Notes: generated from the sequence alone by a model not told the origin. 28,465 nt of DNA from M3007 sp964589365 (GCA_964589365.1 CAZPTQ010000045.1:1-28465), one strand, 5' to 3'. Shown: positions 7,972 through 16,573, numbered from the stretch's first letter. Made by a program: numbers and translations.

Positions 7972-8463
7972 ATGAACTTCACCATGAGACATTTTTTATT
8001 CACCGTGCTGATTGTCAGTGCTTTTGGCACTTTGGCACAGGCGCAAGTAGACCCCGAAAAGCGCGATGCACGCTTGGCCGCTTTCCGGGCGGAGGTCTTC
8101 ACACGAGTCCTCAACCTTACCCCTGAAGAAGCACAAAGTTTTTGGCCTGTGTACAATGAATTTACCGATAAGCGAGAACAGGTACAGCAAGAATTGCGGC
8201 CAGCGAAGCAGCTCGACCAAATGAGCGACGCAGAAGTGGAAGACCAAATCAAGCGTCACTTTGAGATGAAGCAGCGCGAAATTGACCTTGAGCGCGAAGC
8301 CTATCAAAAACTTCGCAAAGTGCTCCCGCTTCGGAAAATTGCCAAACTCCCCATGGCCGAGCGAGAATTCAGAGAGTCGCTGGTAAAAAAACTCCAAGAG
8401 GCGCGTGAGCGCAAAATGGAGCGGCAACAAAACAGGCTGCCCGGAGGCAGAGGCCGTCGTTGA
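7972..8463 (+). CDS. Periplasmic LTxxEA (CpxP/Spy-like) small helical protein
   Basis: The protein has 163 residues, or 159 if the second ATG (7984) is used, which fits the signal peptide 'MRHFLFTVLIVSAFGTLAQA' better. The mature part is almost wholly helical and highly charged. Its signature 'LTPEEAQSFWPVYNEF' resembles the LTxxQ motif of CpxP/Spy-type periplasmic chaperones and sensors. The C-terminus is very basic ('ERKMERQQNRLPGGRGRR'). It lies 24 bp after the anti-sigma-like gene and probably shares its transcript. By family analogy it would bind misfolded envelope protein or modulate the sensor; this is inference. The basic tail is unusual and could contact membrane or polyanions. Confidence 0.75.
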   Translation: MNFTMRHFLFTVLIVSAFGTLAQAQVDPEKRDARLAAFRAEVFTRVLNLTPEEAQSFWPVYNEFTDKREQVQQELRPAKQLDQMSDAEVEDQIKRHFEMKQREIDLEREAYQKLRKVLPLRKIAKLPMAEREFRESLVKKLQEARERKMERQQNRLPGGRGRR

Positions 8464-8476
8464 AGTGTTTTCGCGC

Positions 8477-8484
8477 TATCTTCG
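8477..8484 (+). promoter_or_regulatory. Putative -7 box for the serine hydrolase gene
   Basis: TATCTTCG differs from TAnnTTTG at one position and ends 7 bp before the ATG. Transcription would start close to the start codon. No -33 TTTG is evident at 19-22 bp. Confidence 0.3.
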
Positions 8485-8491
8485 CGCCCCT

Positions 8492-9676
8492 ATGAAATCC
8501 CCCTTCTTTTTACGCTTATTTTCCCTTTTCCTACCGGCTTGCGCAAATGCGCCTGGTCAAGTTCCCGCTCCGTCCTCCACAGCAATAGCCTACAAGACCC
8601 CAACGTATCTAGAAAAATTTGTAACAGCGTATGCCCACTATTTCGAGGACGAGGTTCGGCTGACCAATACGCCAGGTGCAGCTATCGTCATTGTAAAAGA
8701 CAGCCAAATTGTGTTGATGCAATGTTATGGCCCACGCATTGTGGGCGGGAAGGATTCCATTGACGAAAACACGGTTTTTCGGATCGGCTCATTATCAAAG
8801 GGTTTCGCTGGGGTATTGACGGGAATAATGGTACAGGATAAACTCCTTGATTGGGACGACCCCGTGCAACAGCATTATCCTGACTTCACCCTGCGCGACC
8901 GCAAACAGACTGCACGCGTTCGCTTATGGCACTTGCTTTCACACACTACAGGACTTCCTTACCATGCTTTCACCAACCTCATTGAAAAAGACTTTAGCAT
9001 TCCGCACATTGTAAAAGATTACTTTCCCAAAGCCCCTGTGTGTGGCAAGGAGGGAGAATTTTATGCCTACCAGAATGTGGCGGTCTGCGTCATTGAGGAA
9101 GTGATTTTGCAAAAAACGGGCAAATCCTATGCACAACTTTTGGCTGAAAAAATCTTCTTTCCTGCAGGAATGCATCAGGCCTCCAGCGATTTTGGAAGCA
9201 TTAATAAGCAGCAAAACAAAACCTTCCCACATTTTGCCACAGGAAGGGGTGATTGGCGGGCAGATTCTATTTCGCCGCTCTACTACAATGCCATAGCCGC
9301 TGGAGGCGTAAACGCCAGTATCGCCGACATGGGTGAATGGCTCAAACTACTTCTGGGGAACAAACCCAATATCGTTGCAGACAGCACACTCGAACGTGTA
9401 TTCCGCCCAGTGGTAAGAACTGATAAAGAGCGCCGAATCTTTCCGCACTGGTTGCGGCGCGATGCGGCTTCTTATGCGCTTGGCTGGCGTGTGCTGGATC
9501 ATGATGGAGATACAATTCTTTACCACGGCGGATATGTCAACGGTTACAAAAGCGAAATCGCGCTCAACCGTCGTGATGGCATTGGTATTTGTGTGCTTTT
9601 CAATGCGCATACCGCAATGAGCAGCTTGTGCATTCCAGCGTTTTTTGAACGATGGGATGGGACGAAAAGGAAATAA
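8492..9676 (+). CDS. Beta-lactamase/class-C-fold serine hydrolase, putative lipoprotein
   Basis: The protein has 394 residues from the ATG at 8492; the frame runs back into the previous gene and the earlier start is rejected. The N-terminus is a signal sequence with a plausible lipobox (FLPAC, Cys17). The Beta-lactamase (PF00144-type) motifs are present: SLSK with nucleophile Ser100 and Lys103, a Y-x-N motif at Tyr193-Gln-Asn195, and HGG near the C-terminus (YHGGYVNGYKSE). 'HLLSHTTGLPY' at ~147-157 is typical of the esterase/peptidase members of this superfamily rather than of resistance enzymes. The substrate is unknown. A -7-like TATCTTCG at 8477-8484, only 7 bp before the ATG, suggests its own near-leaderless promoter, separate from the sigma cluster 28 bp upstream. 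Confidence 0.88.
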   Translation: MKSPFFLRLFSLFLPACANAPGQVPAPSSTAIAYKTPTYLEKFVTAYAHYFEDEVRLTNTPGAAIVIVKDSQIVLMQCYGPRIVGGKDSIDENTVFRIGSLSKGFAGVLTGIMVQDKLLDWDDPVQQHYPDFTLRDRKQTARVRLWHLLSHTTGLPYHAFTNLIEKDFSIPHIVKDYFPKAPVCGKEGEFYAYQNVAVCVIEEVILQKTGKSYAQLLAEKIFFPAGMHQASSDFGSINKQQNKTFPHFATGRGDWRADSISPLYYNAIAAGGVNASIADMGEWLKLLLGNKPNIVADSTLERVFRPVVRTDKERRIFPHWLRRDAASYALGWRVLDHDGDTILYHGGYVNGYKSEIALNRRDGIGICVLFNAHTAMSSLCIPAFFERWDGTKRK

Positions 9677-9711
9677 AAATCGGCTGACCGGGAAATCCCG
9701 GCCAGCCGATT
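9674..9711. terminator. Bidirectional terminator between convergent genes
   Basis: A 15-bp inverted repeat (9678-9692 with 9697-9711, one mismatch) with a 4-nt loop lies between the convergent genes ending at 9676 and 9751. On the minus strand the arm is followed by a T tract, and the single mismatch becomes a G-U pair there. It therefore best serves the minus-strand T9SS gene, and probably the plus-strand gene as well. Confidence 0.8.
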
Positions 9712-9750
9712 CAATTATTGTCCGCCAATGTTTGGCGTTTACTTTACTGC

Positions 9751-11295
9751 TTATTGGATGACAAACTTGCGGGTCACGTTGTATTTAGTTCCCACCATTT
9801 GAACGGTGTAAATACCTTTAGCTTGGCCAGAAAGGTCGAAGTCAATCATTGAATCGCCTTCCTGGATGTTTTTCTCCATCATCAATCGGCCAGCAAGGTC
9901 AAATACCCGAAGCGATGCCCCAACTTCCATTACACCACCCACATATACCAAACCAGTGCTAGGGTTTGGGAAAATGGTTAGATCCTGGTAGGAGGTACGG
10001 CTGGCATAAGTCATGATCGGGTCTTCAAAGACAGGCTTTCCTTTCTCATAGGTTGGGAAAGCATTTCGCACACTGGTTAAGAAGCCGGACCCAGTTGGAA
10101 CATTCTCAATATTGGTTTCATCCAATTGAATGCCTTCTGGTGCTGTATTCTCGTTAAGGAAAGTGGTGTTGGCATAAGCGTACGCAGCCGAGTAGGAACC
10201 TCTTGTGCCACCGATAACGAGTCTGCCGTGTGCACGGGTAGCAAATGCTTCCTGAACGGGGATGGTATTGTTCAGGCTTTTGATGACCCCTTGTGCACCG
10301 TCGGCAATGTTAACCGTTTGCGCAAACAAGCCACCACCCGGACTTACCAGGCCTCTGCGCCATGAAGTGATAACCTTGCTGCCTCCATTGGCAAGCACAG
10401 CGTTGTTTACCCAACATACTGGAGTACCTGCGCCACTAGTATTGACCACGTCATTGATTCTTGACCATATAACCGTGCCATTCCAAGAAAGTCTGGCAGT
10501 ATAGACCCCTGAATTTGAGTTGGAGAACGCCGAACCGGTTACGATAAAACCATTCTCTCCGGAGAGGGGCAGTATCTCTTCAAACTCAGTGTAAGAGTAT
10601 GCGCTTCCATCAGGCGAGGTCGGGAGGTTTAAAGTGCGTGTCCAAACCAAGTCCCCAGCTACGTCAATGCGAATTACATTGCGGGTGCCAGCAATGACAT
10701 AGCCTCCGCCATTAGCGGCCTTTATGGTCCATGCGAATCCACTGACAGGATAGTCTTTTGTCCACTGGGCAACCCCATAAGCATCGAATTTAGTTACAGC
10801 CAATTCGCCACTGCTATTGGTTGATCCGCAAGCTACGTAACCGCCATTGGAAGCAGGGCATACTCCACCATACTGCATGCCAAAAGGCAGGGTGGTGATA
10901 CGGTCCCACATTTTGTGGCCTGTGGCGTTGGTCAAAATTGCATAGACACGGTTGTTATTAATAGAAGCCACAGCGAAATAACCTACCGGATAAGTACTTT
11001 TGCAGAAACTTTTCCAAAAAGTCTGCATGGTTTCAGTCGTGGCGTGAACACGGTTCCATGAGTTGAATTGTGCGAACTCGCTAAATTCGGACATATACAA
11101 GGTATTGTTTGCCGGCTCAAAAAATTTGTTGCCCATAATGACATAGTTCTGCATGGATTGCGGCTCAATTTTCCACGCGGAATGGTCAAAAGCGCCCCAA
11201 GTTTTGGTGCTTTCGAAAACGTTTTGGGCCTGTGCCGTGAAGGCGAACAGTGCTACCAGGAGCAGCGAATAAAAGAGTTTGAAATTGCCTTTCAT
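9751..11295 (-). CDS. Secreted repeat protein with T9SS type A sorting domain
   Basis: This 514-residue protein has a clear signal peptide (~1-23, ending FAFTAQAQ). The body contains beta-rich repeats of the form 'GGYVACGSTNSSGELAVTKF..G..QWTK' and 'GGYVIAGTRN..IRID..GDLVWTR', like propeller-type or delta-60-type repeats. The last ~75 residues form a T9SS C-terminal domain, with 'LTIFPNPSTGLVYV', 'LRVFDLAGRLM' and 'GIYTVQMVGTKYNVTRKFV'. The protein should cross the outer membrane through PorU/SprA-type T9SS machinery and be surface-attached or released. No catalytic domain is visible. Promoter boxes lie about 310 bp upstream, so the leader is long. Ligand and role are unknown. Confidence 0.85.
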   Translation of the reverse strand: MKGNFKLFYSLLLVALFAFTAQAQNVFESTKTWGAFDHSAWKIEPQSMQNYVIMGNKFFEPANNTLYMSEFSEFAQFNSWNRVHATTETMQTFWKSFCKSTYPVGYFAVASINNNRVYAILTNATGHKMWDRITTLPFGMQYGGVCPASNGGYVACGSTNSSGELAVTKFDAYGVAQWTKDYPVSGFAWTIKAANGGGYVIAGTRNVIRIDVAGDLVWTRTLNLPTSPDGSAYSYTEFEEILPLSGENGFIVTGSAFSNSNSGVYTARLSWNGTVIWSRINDVVNTSGAGTPVCWVNNAVLANGGSKVITSWRRGLVSPGGGLFAQTVNIADGAQGVIKSLNNTIPVQEAFATRAHGRLVIGGTRGSYSAAYAYANTTFLNENTAPEGIQLDETNIENVPTGSGFLTSVRNAFPTYEKGKPVFEDPIMTYASRTSYQDLTIFPNPSTGLVYVGGVMEVGASLRVFDLAGRLMMEKNIQEGDSMIDFDLSGQAKGIYTVQMVGTKYNVTRKFVIQ

Positions 11296-11608
11296 TATTT
11301 GAGAATTTTAAAAAATTGGGTGAAAAAAATTTGAAAATATCTGAAAACAAGCCAGCAGGCTCGTCGCAGTCATCGAGAGAGGTGAAACAATGCATGGCTG
11401 CAATGTGGTCACACATCGCAGTAAACGAAAAGGTGGGGGGCTTAAAAGCAGCCGTCAGGAGAAAATAAATGGAGCGAAATGAGGTATAAATCCCCCAAAG
11501 GAGGATTGTTGCGGAAAGGTAGACCCCAAAAATCTATTTCTTTTTGTGTAGTAGATTTTGGCATAGGGCAAACTCAATTTGGTTGGGTGATTGTTGCGGG
11601 AGGCGTAG

Positions 11609-11642
11609 CAAATGTAAGGTTATGGCGGTTGTCATTGTCAAG
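11609..11642 (-). promoter_or_regulatory. Promoter for the T9SS gene at 9751-11295
   Basis: On the minus strand CTTG (11639-11642) is separated by 22 bp from TACATTTG (11609-11616), close to the Bacteroidota TTTG-N19-21-TAnnTTTG promoter. Initiation here gives a leader of about 305 nt. A second exact -7 box, TACTTTTG at 11771-11778, lies further upstream without a good -33. Confidence 0.55.
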
Positions 11643-11939
11643 TCCAGGGCTTTATTTTTTTGTAACTTAAATGACAAAAGAGAGTTAGCATCAATCGCAT
11701 TCAAACATCTTCCACTTCAAAAGACTTAGGAAATGCACTTCTCAAAAAAATGGGCGACCCTTTTTCACAACAAAAGTAATGGCTGAAATAACACTAGAAA
11801 AATGAGTGTGGTCACTAGATAATGTGATTGTCGTCCGCCGCTCTCGATTCGCTGCTCTTGGTCCATTTACGCCAGGTTTTCCATAACGTTCAGATTTGCA
11901 TTTTGAAATCAAATTTTCTTTCTTCTTTTGCCCAACGAA

Positions 11940-11976
11940 CAGGGTTGCTAAGAACCCTGCTTTTATACTTTTTTTG
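11940..11976 (+). terminator. Hairpin plus T run in the leader of the TonB receptor gene
   Basis: CAGGGTT (11940-11946) pairs with AACCCTG (11953-11959) over a 6-nt loop. It is followed by CTTTTATACTTTTTTTG. The structure ends about 25 bp before the ATG at 12000. A -7-like TTCTTTTG occurs just upstream at 11923-11930. It may be an attenuator in the leader or a weak terminator; sequence alone does not decide. Confidence 0.4.
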
Positions 11977-11999
11977 TCCGAAAACAAGATGTGATCCGT

Positions 12000-14891
12000 A
12001 TGAAGCAAATTTACAAAACTTTGACTGCCAGCCTCTTGTGCCTAATGCTTGGAGGCACCTGGCTCCATGCCCAAATTTCCATCAAAGGAAAGGTGCGCGA
12101 TGCTGTAAGCGGCGATGATCTCATCGGAGCCAGCGTAGTGCTGGTGAACGGTGGAGGCGGAGCGCTTACCAACTACGATGGAGAGTTCATCCTTAAGGCT
12201 GAGGCGTTCCCTGTGAAAATCAGGTTCTCTTACACAGGGTACGAATCGCAAGAATTGGAGGTGGCAGACGCTGCTCAAAAGGTAGATGTGCGCCTTTCCA
12301 CCGCCAGCATCATCATGGAAGAGGCCATTGTTGTGGGCCAACGGGTTGACGACAAACAAAAGGCAGCCCCACTCACGGTGGAAAACATGGATGCCATTGC
12401 CATCAAGCAGACGGCTTCTGTGAACTTCTACAACGGGCTTGGCAACCTCAAAGGCGTGGACCTTACCACTGCATCTCTTGGCTTCACGATCATCAACACG
12501 CGGGGGTTCAACTCAACCAGCCCTGTGCGTTCGCTCCAGATCATTGATGGGGTAGATAACCAGGCACCGGGTCTTAATTTTTCTTTAGGCAACTTCCTCG
12601 GTTCCAGCGATTTGGACGTAACGAAGGTAGACCTTATCCAAGGTGCGAGTTCGGCATTTTATGGCCCCAATGCTTTCAACGGCGTGATTTCGATGGAGAC
12701 CAAAAACCCGTTTGTACACAAAGGGCTATCGGTGTCTCTAAAGTCGGGCGAGCGCAACCTTTGGGAAGGCGCCATCCGTTGGGCAGATGCTTTTAAAAAC
12801 AAGAAGGGCGAAGAGTTTTTCGCTTATAAACTCAACTTCTTCCACCTCCGCGCCAACGATTGGGAGGCCAACAACTACGGGCCTGTATCGGGCACAGAAT
12901 CTGGGGGGGCTTTTTATACTACGGAGCAAAACCCCGGCCGCTACGATGCAGTAAACATCTATGGCGACGAGTATGTGGCACGTTTCGATGGCTCCGCCAA
13001 CCCTGCCTGGAACAGCGGTCGAGCAGGACTGAATATCTACCACCGCACGGGTTACCGGGAGGCTGATTTGGTGGATTACGATACCCGCAATACAAAGGCA
13101 AACGCCGCCCTGCATTTCAGAACCAACCCGGCAAAAGGCTTTGAATCGCCCGAGCTCATTCTATCATCCAGCTTTGGCGCTGGGACAACCGTTTACCAGG
13201 GCGATAACCGATTCAGTCTTCGTGATATTTTGTTCTTTCAAAACCGTGTCGAATTCCGTAAAAAAGACAAGTATTTTATTCGCGCATACGCTACCAACGA
13301 GGATGCGGGCAGGTCTTTCGACCCCTATTTCACAGCGCTGAAAATCCAAGAATTGACCAAGGACAACAACCGATGGGCTTCAGATTACGAAAAATGGTGG
13401 ACATCGCCCAACCTCGGAAATGTGTACTTTGGAAAAATGACAGAAGATTGGAATTTTCCAGTGCCTTCGTCCAACACCCCATCCGATGCAGAACTCGCTG
13501 CCATTCAAAACTGGATGCTCGCTTATCAGGACTCCTTGTCTGTGCAGCACTCAATGGCAGAAGCTTATGCCAACCAAGCCAATAATTTGAGTGGACAAAC
13601 CCCCGCTTATGACTTTTACCAGCCTGGCACGGCTCGTTTCGACTCCTTGGTCAATGATATTAGTTCCAAAAAATCTAGCGAAGGGGGCACACAATTCTTC
13701 GATAAATCAGCCCTTTATCATGTACACGGTGAATATCGGTTTACCCCCAAATGGTTGAATTTCTGGCTCGTGGGTGGAAATGCGCGGCTCTACCGGCCGG
13801 TTTCGCAGGGCACTATTTTCTCCGATACCCTTACCTATACCCGTGATGCCAACGGTATTGCGCTTGACTCCGCTTATCGAAAGATCACCAACCATGAATT
13901 CGGGTTGTACACAGGCGTGGAACGAACCTTTGGAGATTGGAAACTGAACGCTACCGTGCGTGTGGACAAAAACCAAAACTTTAAATGGCTCGCGACGCCA
14001 GCTGTCTCCGCCGTCTGGAATCCGGCGGAGAACAATTACCTCCGGGCCTCCTTTTCTTCGGCCATCCGCAACCCGACGCTGACCGACCAATACCTTTTCC
14101 TAAACGTGGGCCGAGCCACGCTGTTGGGCAACATCACCGGCTTTGATAACCTGATCACGCTCAATTCTTTCAGGGATTATTTGGCCGTGCCGTTTCCTAC
14201 CCTCAACTTGCTTAAGCGTTTTGATGTGGCGCCCATCCAACCTGAAAAAGTCAAGACCTTCGAGTTGGGTTACCGTACCACACTGTTCAAAAAACTGTAT
14301 GTGGACGCAGGCTACTATTATAGCATTTACGACAACTTTATCGGCTATAATATAGGCATTGACGCAGATATAGACCCGTTTTTCGGGCTTGAATACCGCT
14401 CTATAAAGGCATACCGGGTAGCAGCCAACTCCACTAACACCGTTACCACACAAGGTTTTGCCCTCGGTACGAACTTCTACTTCGCTGATTATTACATGGT
14501 GCAAGGAAATTATTCTTGGAACCGCCTCAATACGGCAGTGGACGACCCCATCATACCTGCGTTCAATACACCCGAACACAAGTACAACGTTGGCATCAGC
14601 GGGCGCGACTTGCCGCTCGTCCCAAAAAACAAAAAACTGCTTTGGGGCTTCAACGTTACCTACAAATGGATACAAGGCTTTACATTTGAAGGTTCTCCCC
14701 AATTCACGGGCTACATTCCGACCTATGATATGGTGGATGCGCAGGTGAATTTGAATGTGGTGCGCTGGAACATGACCTTCAAATTGGGGGCGGCAAACCT
14801 GCTCGACAAGCGTCGCTACCAGACTTACGGCGGCCCACTTATCGGGCGCATGGCGTATCTGAGCATGGTGTACGATTGGAAAAAAAAATAA
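12000..14891 (+). CDS. TonB-dependent outer-membrane receptor with CarboxypepD_reg-like domain
   Basis: The protein has 963 residues from the ATG at 12000; the GTG at 11991 is a less likely start. A signal peptide (~1-25, ending WLHAQ) is followed by a carboxypeptidase-regulatory-like beta-sandwich (~26-105: 'ISIKGKVRDAVSGDDLIGAS', 'FSYTGYESQELEV'). The plug (~110-235) contains 'EEAIVVGQRVDD', 'INTRGFNSTSP', 'LQIIDGVDNQ' and 'VDLIQGASSAFYGPNAFNGV'. The remaining ~700 residues form the 22-strand barrel, ending in an aromatic-rich strand (YLSMVYDWKKK). It should import a ligand powered by TonB-ExbBD. No SusD gene follows. The next gene, 102 bp on, encodes an exported hydrolase-fold protein that may supply or bind the ligand. 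Confidence 0.93.
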   Translation: MKQIYKTLTASLLCLMLGGTWLHAQISIKGKVRDAVSGDDLIGASVVLVNGGGGALTNYDGEFILKAEAFPVKIRFSYTGYESQELEVADAAQKVDVRLSTASIIMEEAIVVGQRVDDKQKAAPLTVENMDAIAIKQTASVNFYNGLGNLKGVDLTTASLGFTIINTRGFNSTSPVRSLQIIDGVDNQAPGLNFSLGNFLGSSDLDVTKVDLIQGASSAFYGPNAFNGVISMETKNPFVHKGLSVSLKSGERNLWEGAIRWADAFKNKKGEEFFAYKLNFFHLRANDWEANNYGPVSGTESGGAFYTTEQNPGRYDAVNIYGDEYVARFDGSANPAWNSGRAGLNIYHRTGYREADLVDYDTRNTKANAALHFRTNPAKGFESPELILSSSFGAGTTVYQGDNRFSLRDILFFQNRVEFRKKDKYFIRAYATNEDAGRSFDPYFTALKIQELTKDNNRWASDYEKWWTSPNLGNVYFGKMTEDWNFPVPSSNTPSDAELAAIQNWMLAYQDSLSVQHSMAEAYANQANNLSGQTPAYDFYQPGTARFDSLVNDISSKKSSEGGTQFFDKSALYHVHGEYRFTPKWLNFWLVGGNARLYRPVSQGTIFSDTLTYTRDANGIALDSAYRKITNHEFGLYTGVERTFGDWKLNATVRVDKNQNFKWLATPAVSAVWNPAENNYLRASFSSAIRNPTLTDQYLFLNVGRATLLGNITGFDNLITLNSFRDYLAVPFPTLNLLKRFDVAPIQPEKVKTFELGYRTTLFKKLYVDAGYYYSIYDNFIGYNIGIDADIDPFFGLEYRSIKAYRVAANSTNTVTTQGFALGTNFYFADYYMVQGNYSWNRLNTAVDDPIIPAFNTPEHKYNVGISGRDLPLVPKNKKLLWGFNVTYKWIQGFTFEGSPQFTGYIPTYDMVDAQVNLNVVRWNMTFKLGAANLLDKRRYQTYGGPLIGRMAYLSMVYDWKKK

Positions 14892-14993
14892 GACTTTCTG
14901 AAAAATAGATTTTGCGTGTAGAATACCCCAATTGACCAAGGACAACGCTTTTGACAAAATCAACAATCATTAACCTAACTCATCGTTTTGGAC

Positions 14994-16535
14994 ATGAAAA
15001 AATTTGCTACTCTTTTCGCCCTGCTATTTCTGTTTGCGGCTGCTACTGCGAACGCACAAGAGCGTTACAAAGATCCAGTATTCACGGATGTGACGACAAA
15101 CATTGACCAGTACGGGTCGAACTTTACCGTGCTTACACTCAGCACTCCATTGGGACACACCCTGCGTCAACCGCTAATTATGCGCGTTTATCAGCCAACT
15201 GGCGACACAGAAACCGATCGCCCATTGGTTATCTATTTCCACACGGGCAATTTTTTGCCGTTCCCGCAAAATAGTGGCTGTTATGGTACCATTAATGACT
15301 CTTCCTGTGTAGAGTTCGCTACACGCCTTGCCAAAAGGGGCTATGTTGTTGCTGTAGCTGACTACCGCTTGGGATGGAACCCATTGGCTTCTACGGAGTT
15401 GGTGCGCCGCTTCACGCTCATTAACGCTGCCTATCGCGGTGTGCAAGATGCCCGTACTTGTGTTCGCTTTTTCAGAAAAGACGCGGCTACGGTGAACAAC
15501 TATAAAATTGACCCGGACAAGATCATCCTATGGGGGCAAGGTACTGGCGGCTATATTACCCTTGCTGCAGCTACCCTTAATAATTATACGGACATCATAA
15601 ATACCTCTGAGCCTGGCAAATTTATGCTCAATGCTACCACGCCGATGATTATTCAACCATACAACGGCGACATTTATGGCAATCCGCCTGCACCACAGCA
15701 AGTATGCCTCGTTGATGCTACCTATAACTCAATCACGGGTATTCCTGTTGGTGATACACTTTGCGTGCCTAACCACGAAGGGTATTCCTCTGACTTTGCT
15801 ATGGCCGTGAATATGGGTGGTGCGCTTGGCGACAAATGGTGGCTCGACGCTCAGTCGCCGCCCATCGTGTCGTTTCACGTTGTGAGCGATCCGTTTGCTC
15901 CTTGTAACGATGGCCTTGTAGTAGTACCGCTTCCTCCAGACTTCCCTCCAGTTGTGAACGTGACTGGCTCGTGTGGTGTGCAAGCACTTATTGAAAGCAC
16001 TTTCCACACCAACGATGTATTTAAAAAGTCAGATGACTGCAACAACAATGTTTATGTCCAGGCTGCAGACGCAATTAATGGTGGTCGTGCGGGCTTCTAT
16101 CCCTTCATCGGCACACCGAACAACCAGTCGGGGCCATGGGAATGGGCTTCTGTGCCTCCTGCTACTGCCAACTGCAACACAAATTCTGTAACGTCTCGGG
16201 CTTACATTGACACCATCGTAGGCTATGCAACACCCTTGGCCTGTCGTGCGCTCAATCTTTGCTGCCTCGTAGGCACGGAAGATTTGGTGAAAAGCAACAT
16301 TGAACTTAACATCGCGCCAAACCCGGCTTCCAACGAAGTGACCCTTACCGTGCCGAGCGAATTTTTGATGCAAGGTGTGGAGCTCTTCGATGCCAGCGGC
16401 CGCTTGGTGCGCTCCATGTACGGGATCAACCACAGCTCCGCAATTTTGGATCGTGGAAACCTTCCACGCGGTATTTACACTGCTAAAGTGTATTTCGCAG
16501 AAGGTGTGATGGCAAGGATGATTGTTTTTGAATAA
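14994..16535 (+). CDS. T9SS-exported alpha/beta-hydrolase-fold protein lacking the catalytic serine
   Basis: The protein has 513 residues from the ATG at 14994, with a signal peptide (~1-22, ending ATANAQ). Residues ~35-200 follow the esterase/lipase pattern: 'RPLVIYFHTGNF' at 77-87, 'LAKRGYVVAVADYRLGW' at 112-128, 'YRGVQDARTCVRFFRKDA' at 147-164 and 'IDPDKIILWGQGTGG' at 172-186. In active enzymes the last segment is GxSxG, but here residue 183, the nucleophile position, is Gly. The oxyanion HGGG(F) motif is altered to HTGNF. The C-terminal ~80 residues form a T9SS sorting domain ('LNIAPNPASNEVTLTV', 'LPRGIYTAKVYF'). Many cysteines in the middle part suggest disulfides. It is probably a binding protein derived from an esterase. 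It is placed directly after a TonB receptor and is followed by a strong terminator, so the two genes form a unit. Confidence 0.85.
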   Translation: MKKFATLFALLFLFAAATANAQERYKDPVFTDVTTNIDQYGSNFTVLTLSTPLGHTLRQPLIMRVYQPTGDTETDRPLVIYFHTGNFLPFPQNSGCYGTINDSSCVEFATRLAKRGYVVAVADYRLGWNPLASTELVRRFTLINAAYRGVQDARTCVRFFRKDAATVNNYKIDPDKIILWGQGTGGYITLAAATLNNYTDIINTSEPGKFMLNATTPMIIQPYNGDIYGNPPAPQQVCLVDATYNSITGIPVGDTLCVPNHEGYSSDFAMAVNMGGALGDKWWLDAQSPPIVSFHVVSDPFAPCNDGLVVVPLPPDFPPVVNVTGSCGVQALIESTFHTNDVFKKSDDCNNNVYVQAADAINGGRAGFYPFIGTPNNQSGPWEWASVPPATANCNTNSVTSRAYIDTIVGYATPLACRALNLCCLVGTEDLVKSNIELNIAPNPASNEVTLTVPSEFLMQGVELFDASGRLVRSMYGINHSSAILDRGNLPRGIYTAKVYFAEGVMARMIVFE

Positions 16536-16573
16536 TTGTTGGGTGAATTCATTTCGCCTTATCAATAGGCATT

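Larger units (their letters stand above)
11296..11999. other. Long intergenic region between the T9SS gene and TonB receptor gene
   Basis: These 704 bp between divergent genes have no supported coding sequence; the short frames present lack family features. The region holds minus-strand -7 boxes (11609-11616, 11771-11778 and a weaker one near 11515-11522) and a ~20-bp imperfect direct repeat starting ATTGTTGCGG (near 11505 and 11590). It also holds a C-rich hairpin near 11488-11507 and a hairpin plus T run just before the TonB receptor gene. Confidence 0.6.

Noticed and set aside
8492..9676. Serine hydrolase as an antibiotic-resistance beta-lactamase
   Set aside because: The SxxK, YxN and HGG motifs are shared by esterases and peptidases of this superfamily, and the HTTGLP segment is typical of those; nothing here indicates lactam hydrolysis.
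11186..11416. 76-codon minus-strand frame upstream of the T9SS gene
   Set aside because: It runs out of frame into the T9SS signal-peptide coding sequence. A short leader peptide cannot be excluded, but nothing supports one.
11479..11729. Short plus-strand frames of 61-63 codons in the intergenic region
   Set aside because: Low-complexity, no family signature, and they overlap the minus-strand promoter of the T9SS gene.
14100..14966. 288-codon open frame on the minus strand
   Set aside because: It is antisense to the barrel region of the TonB receptor, with no signal peptide or domain; a shadow frame of a long GC-rich gene.
16029..16565. 178-codon open frame on the minus strand
   Set aside because: Antisense to the T9SS sorting domain of the hydrolase-like gene; no recognisable features.
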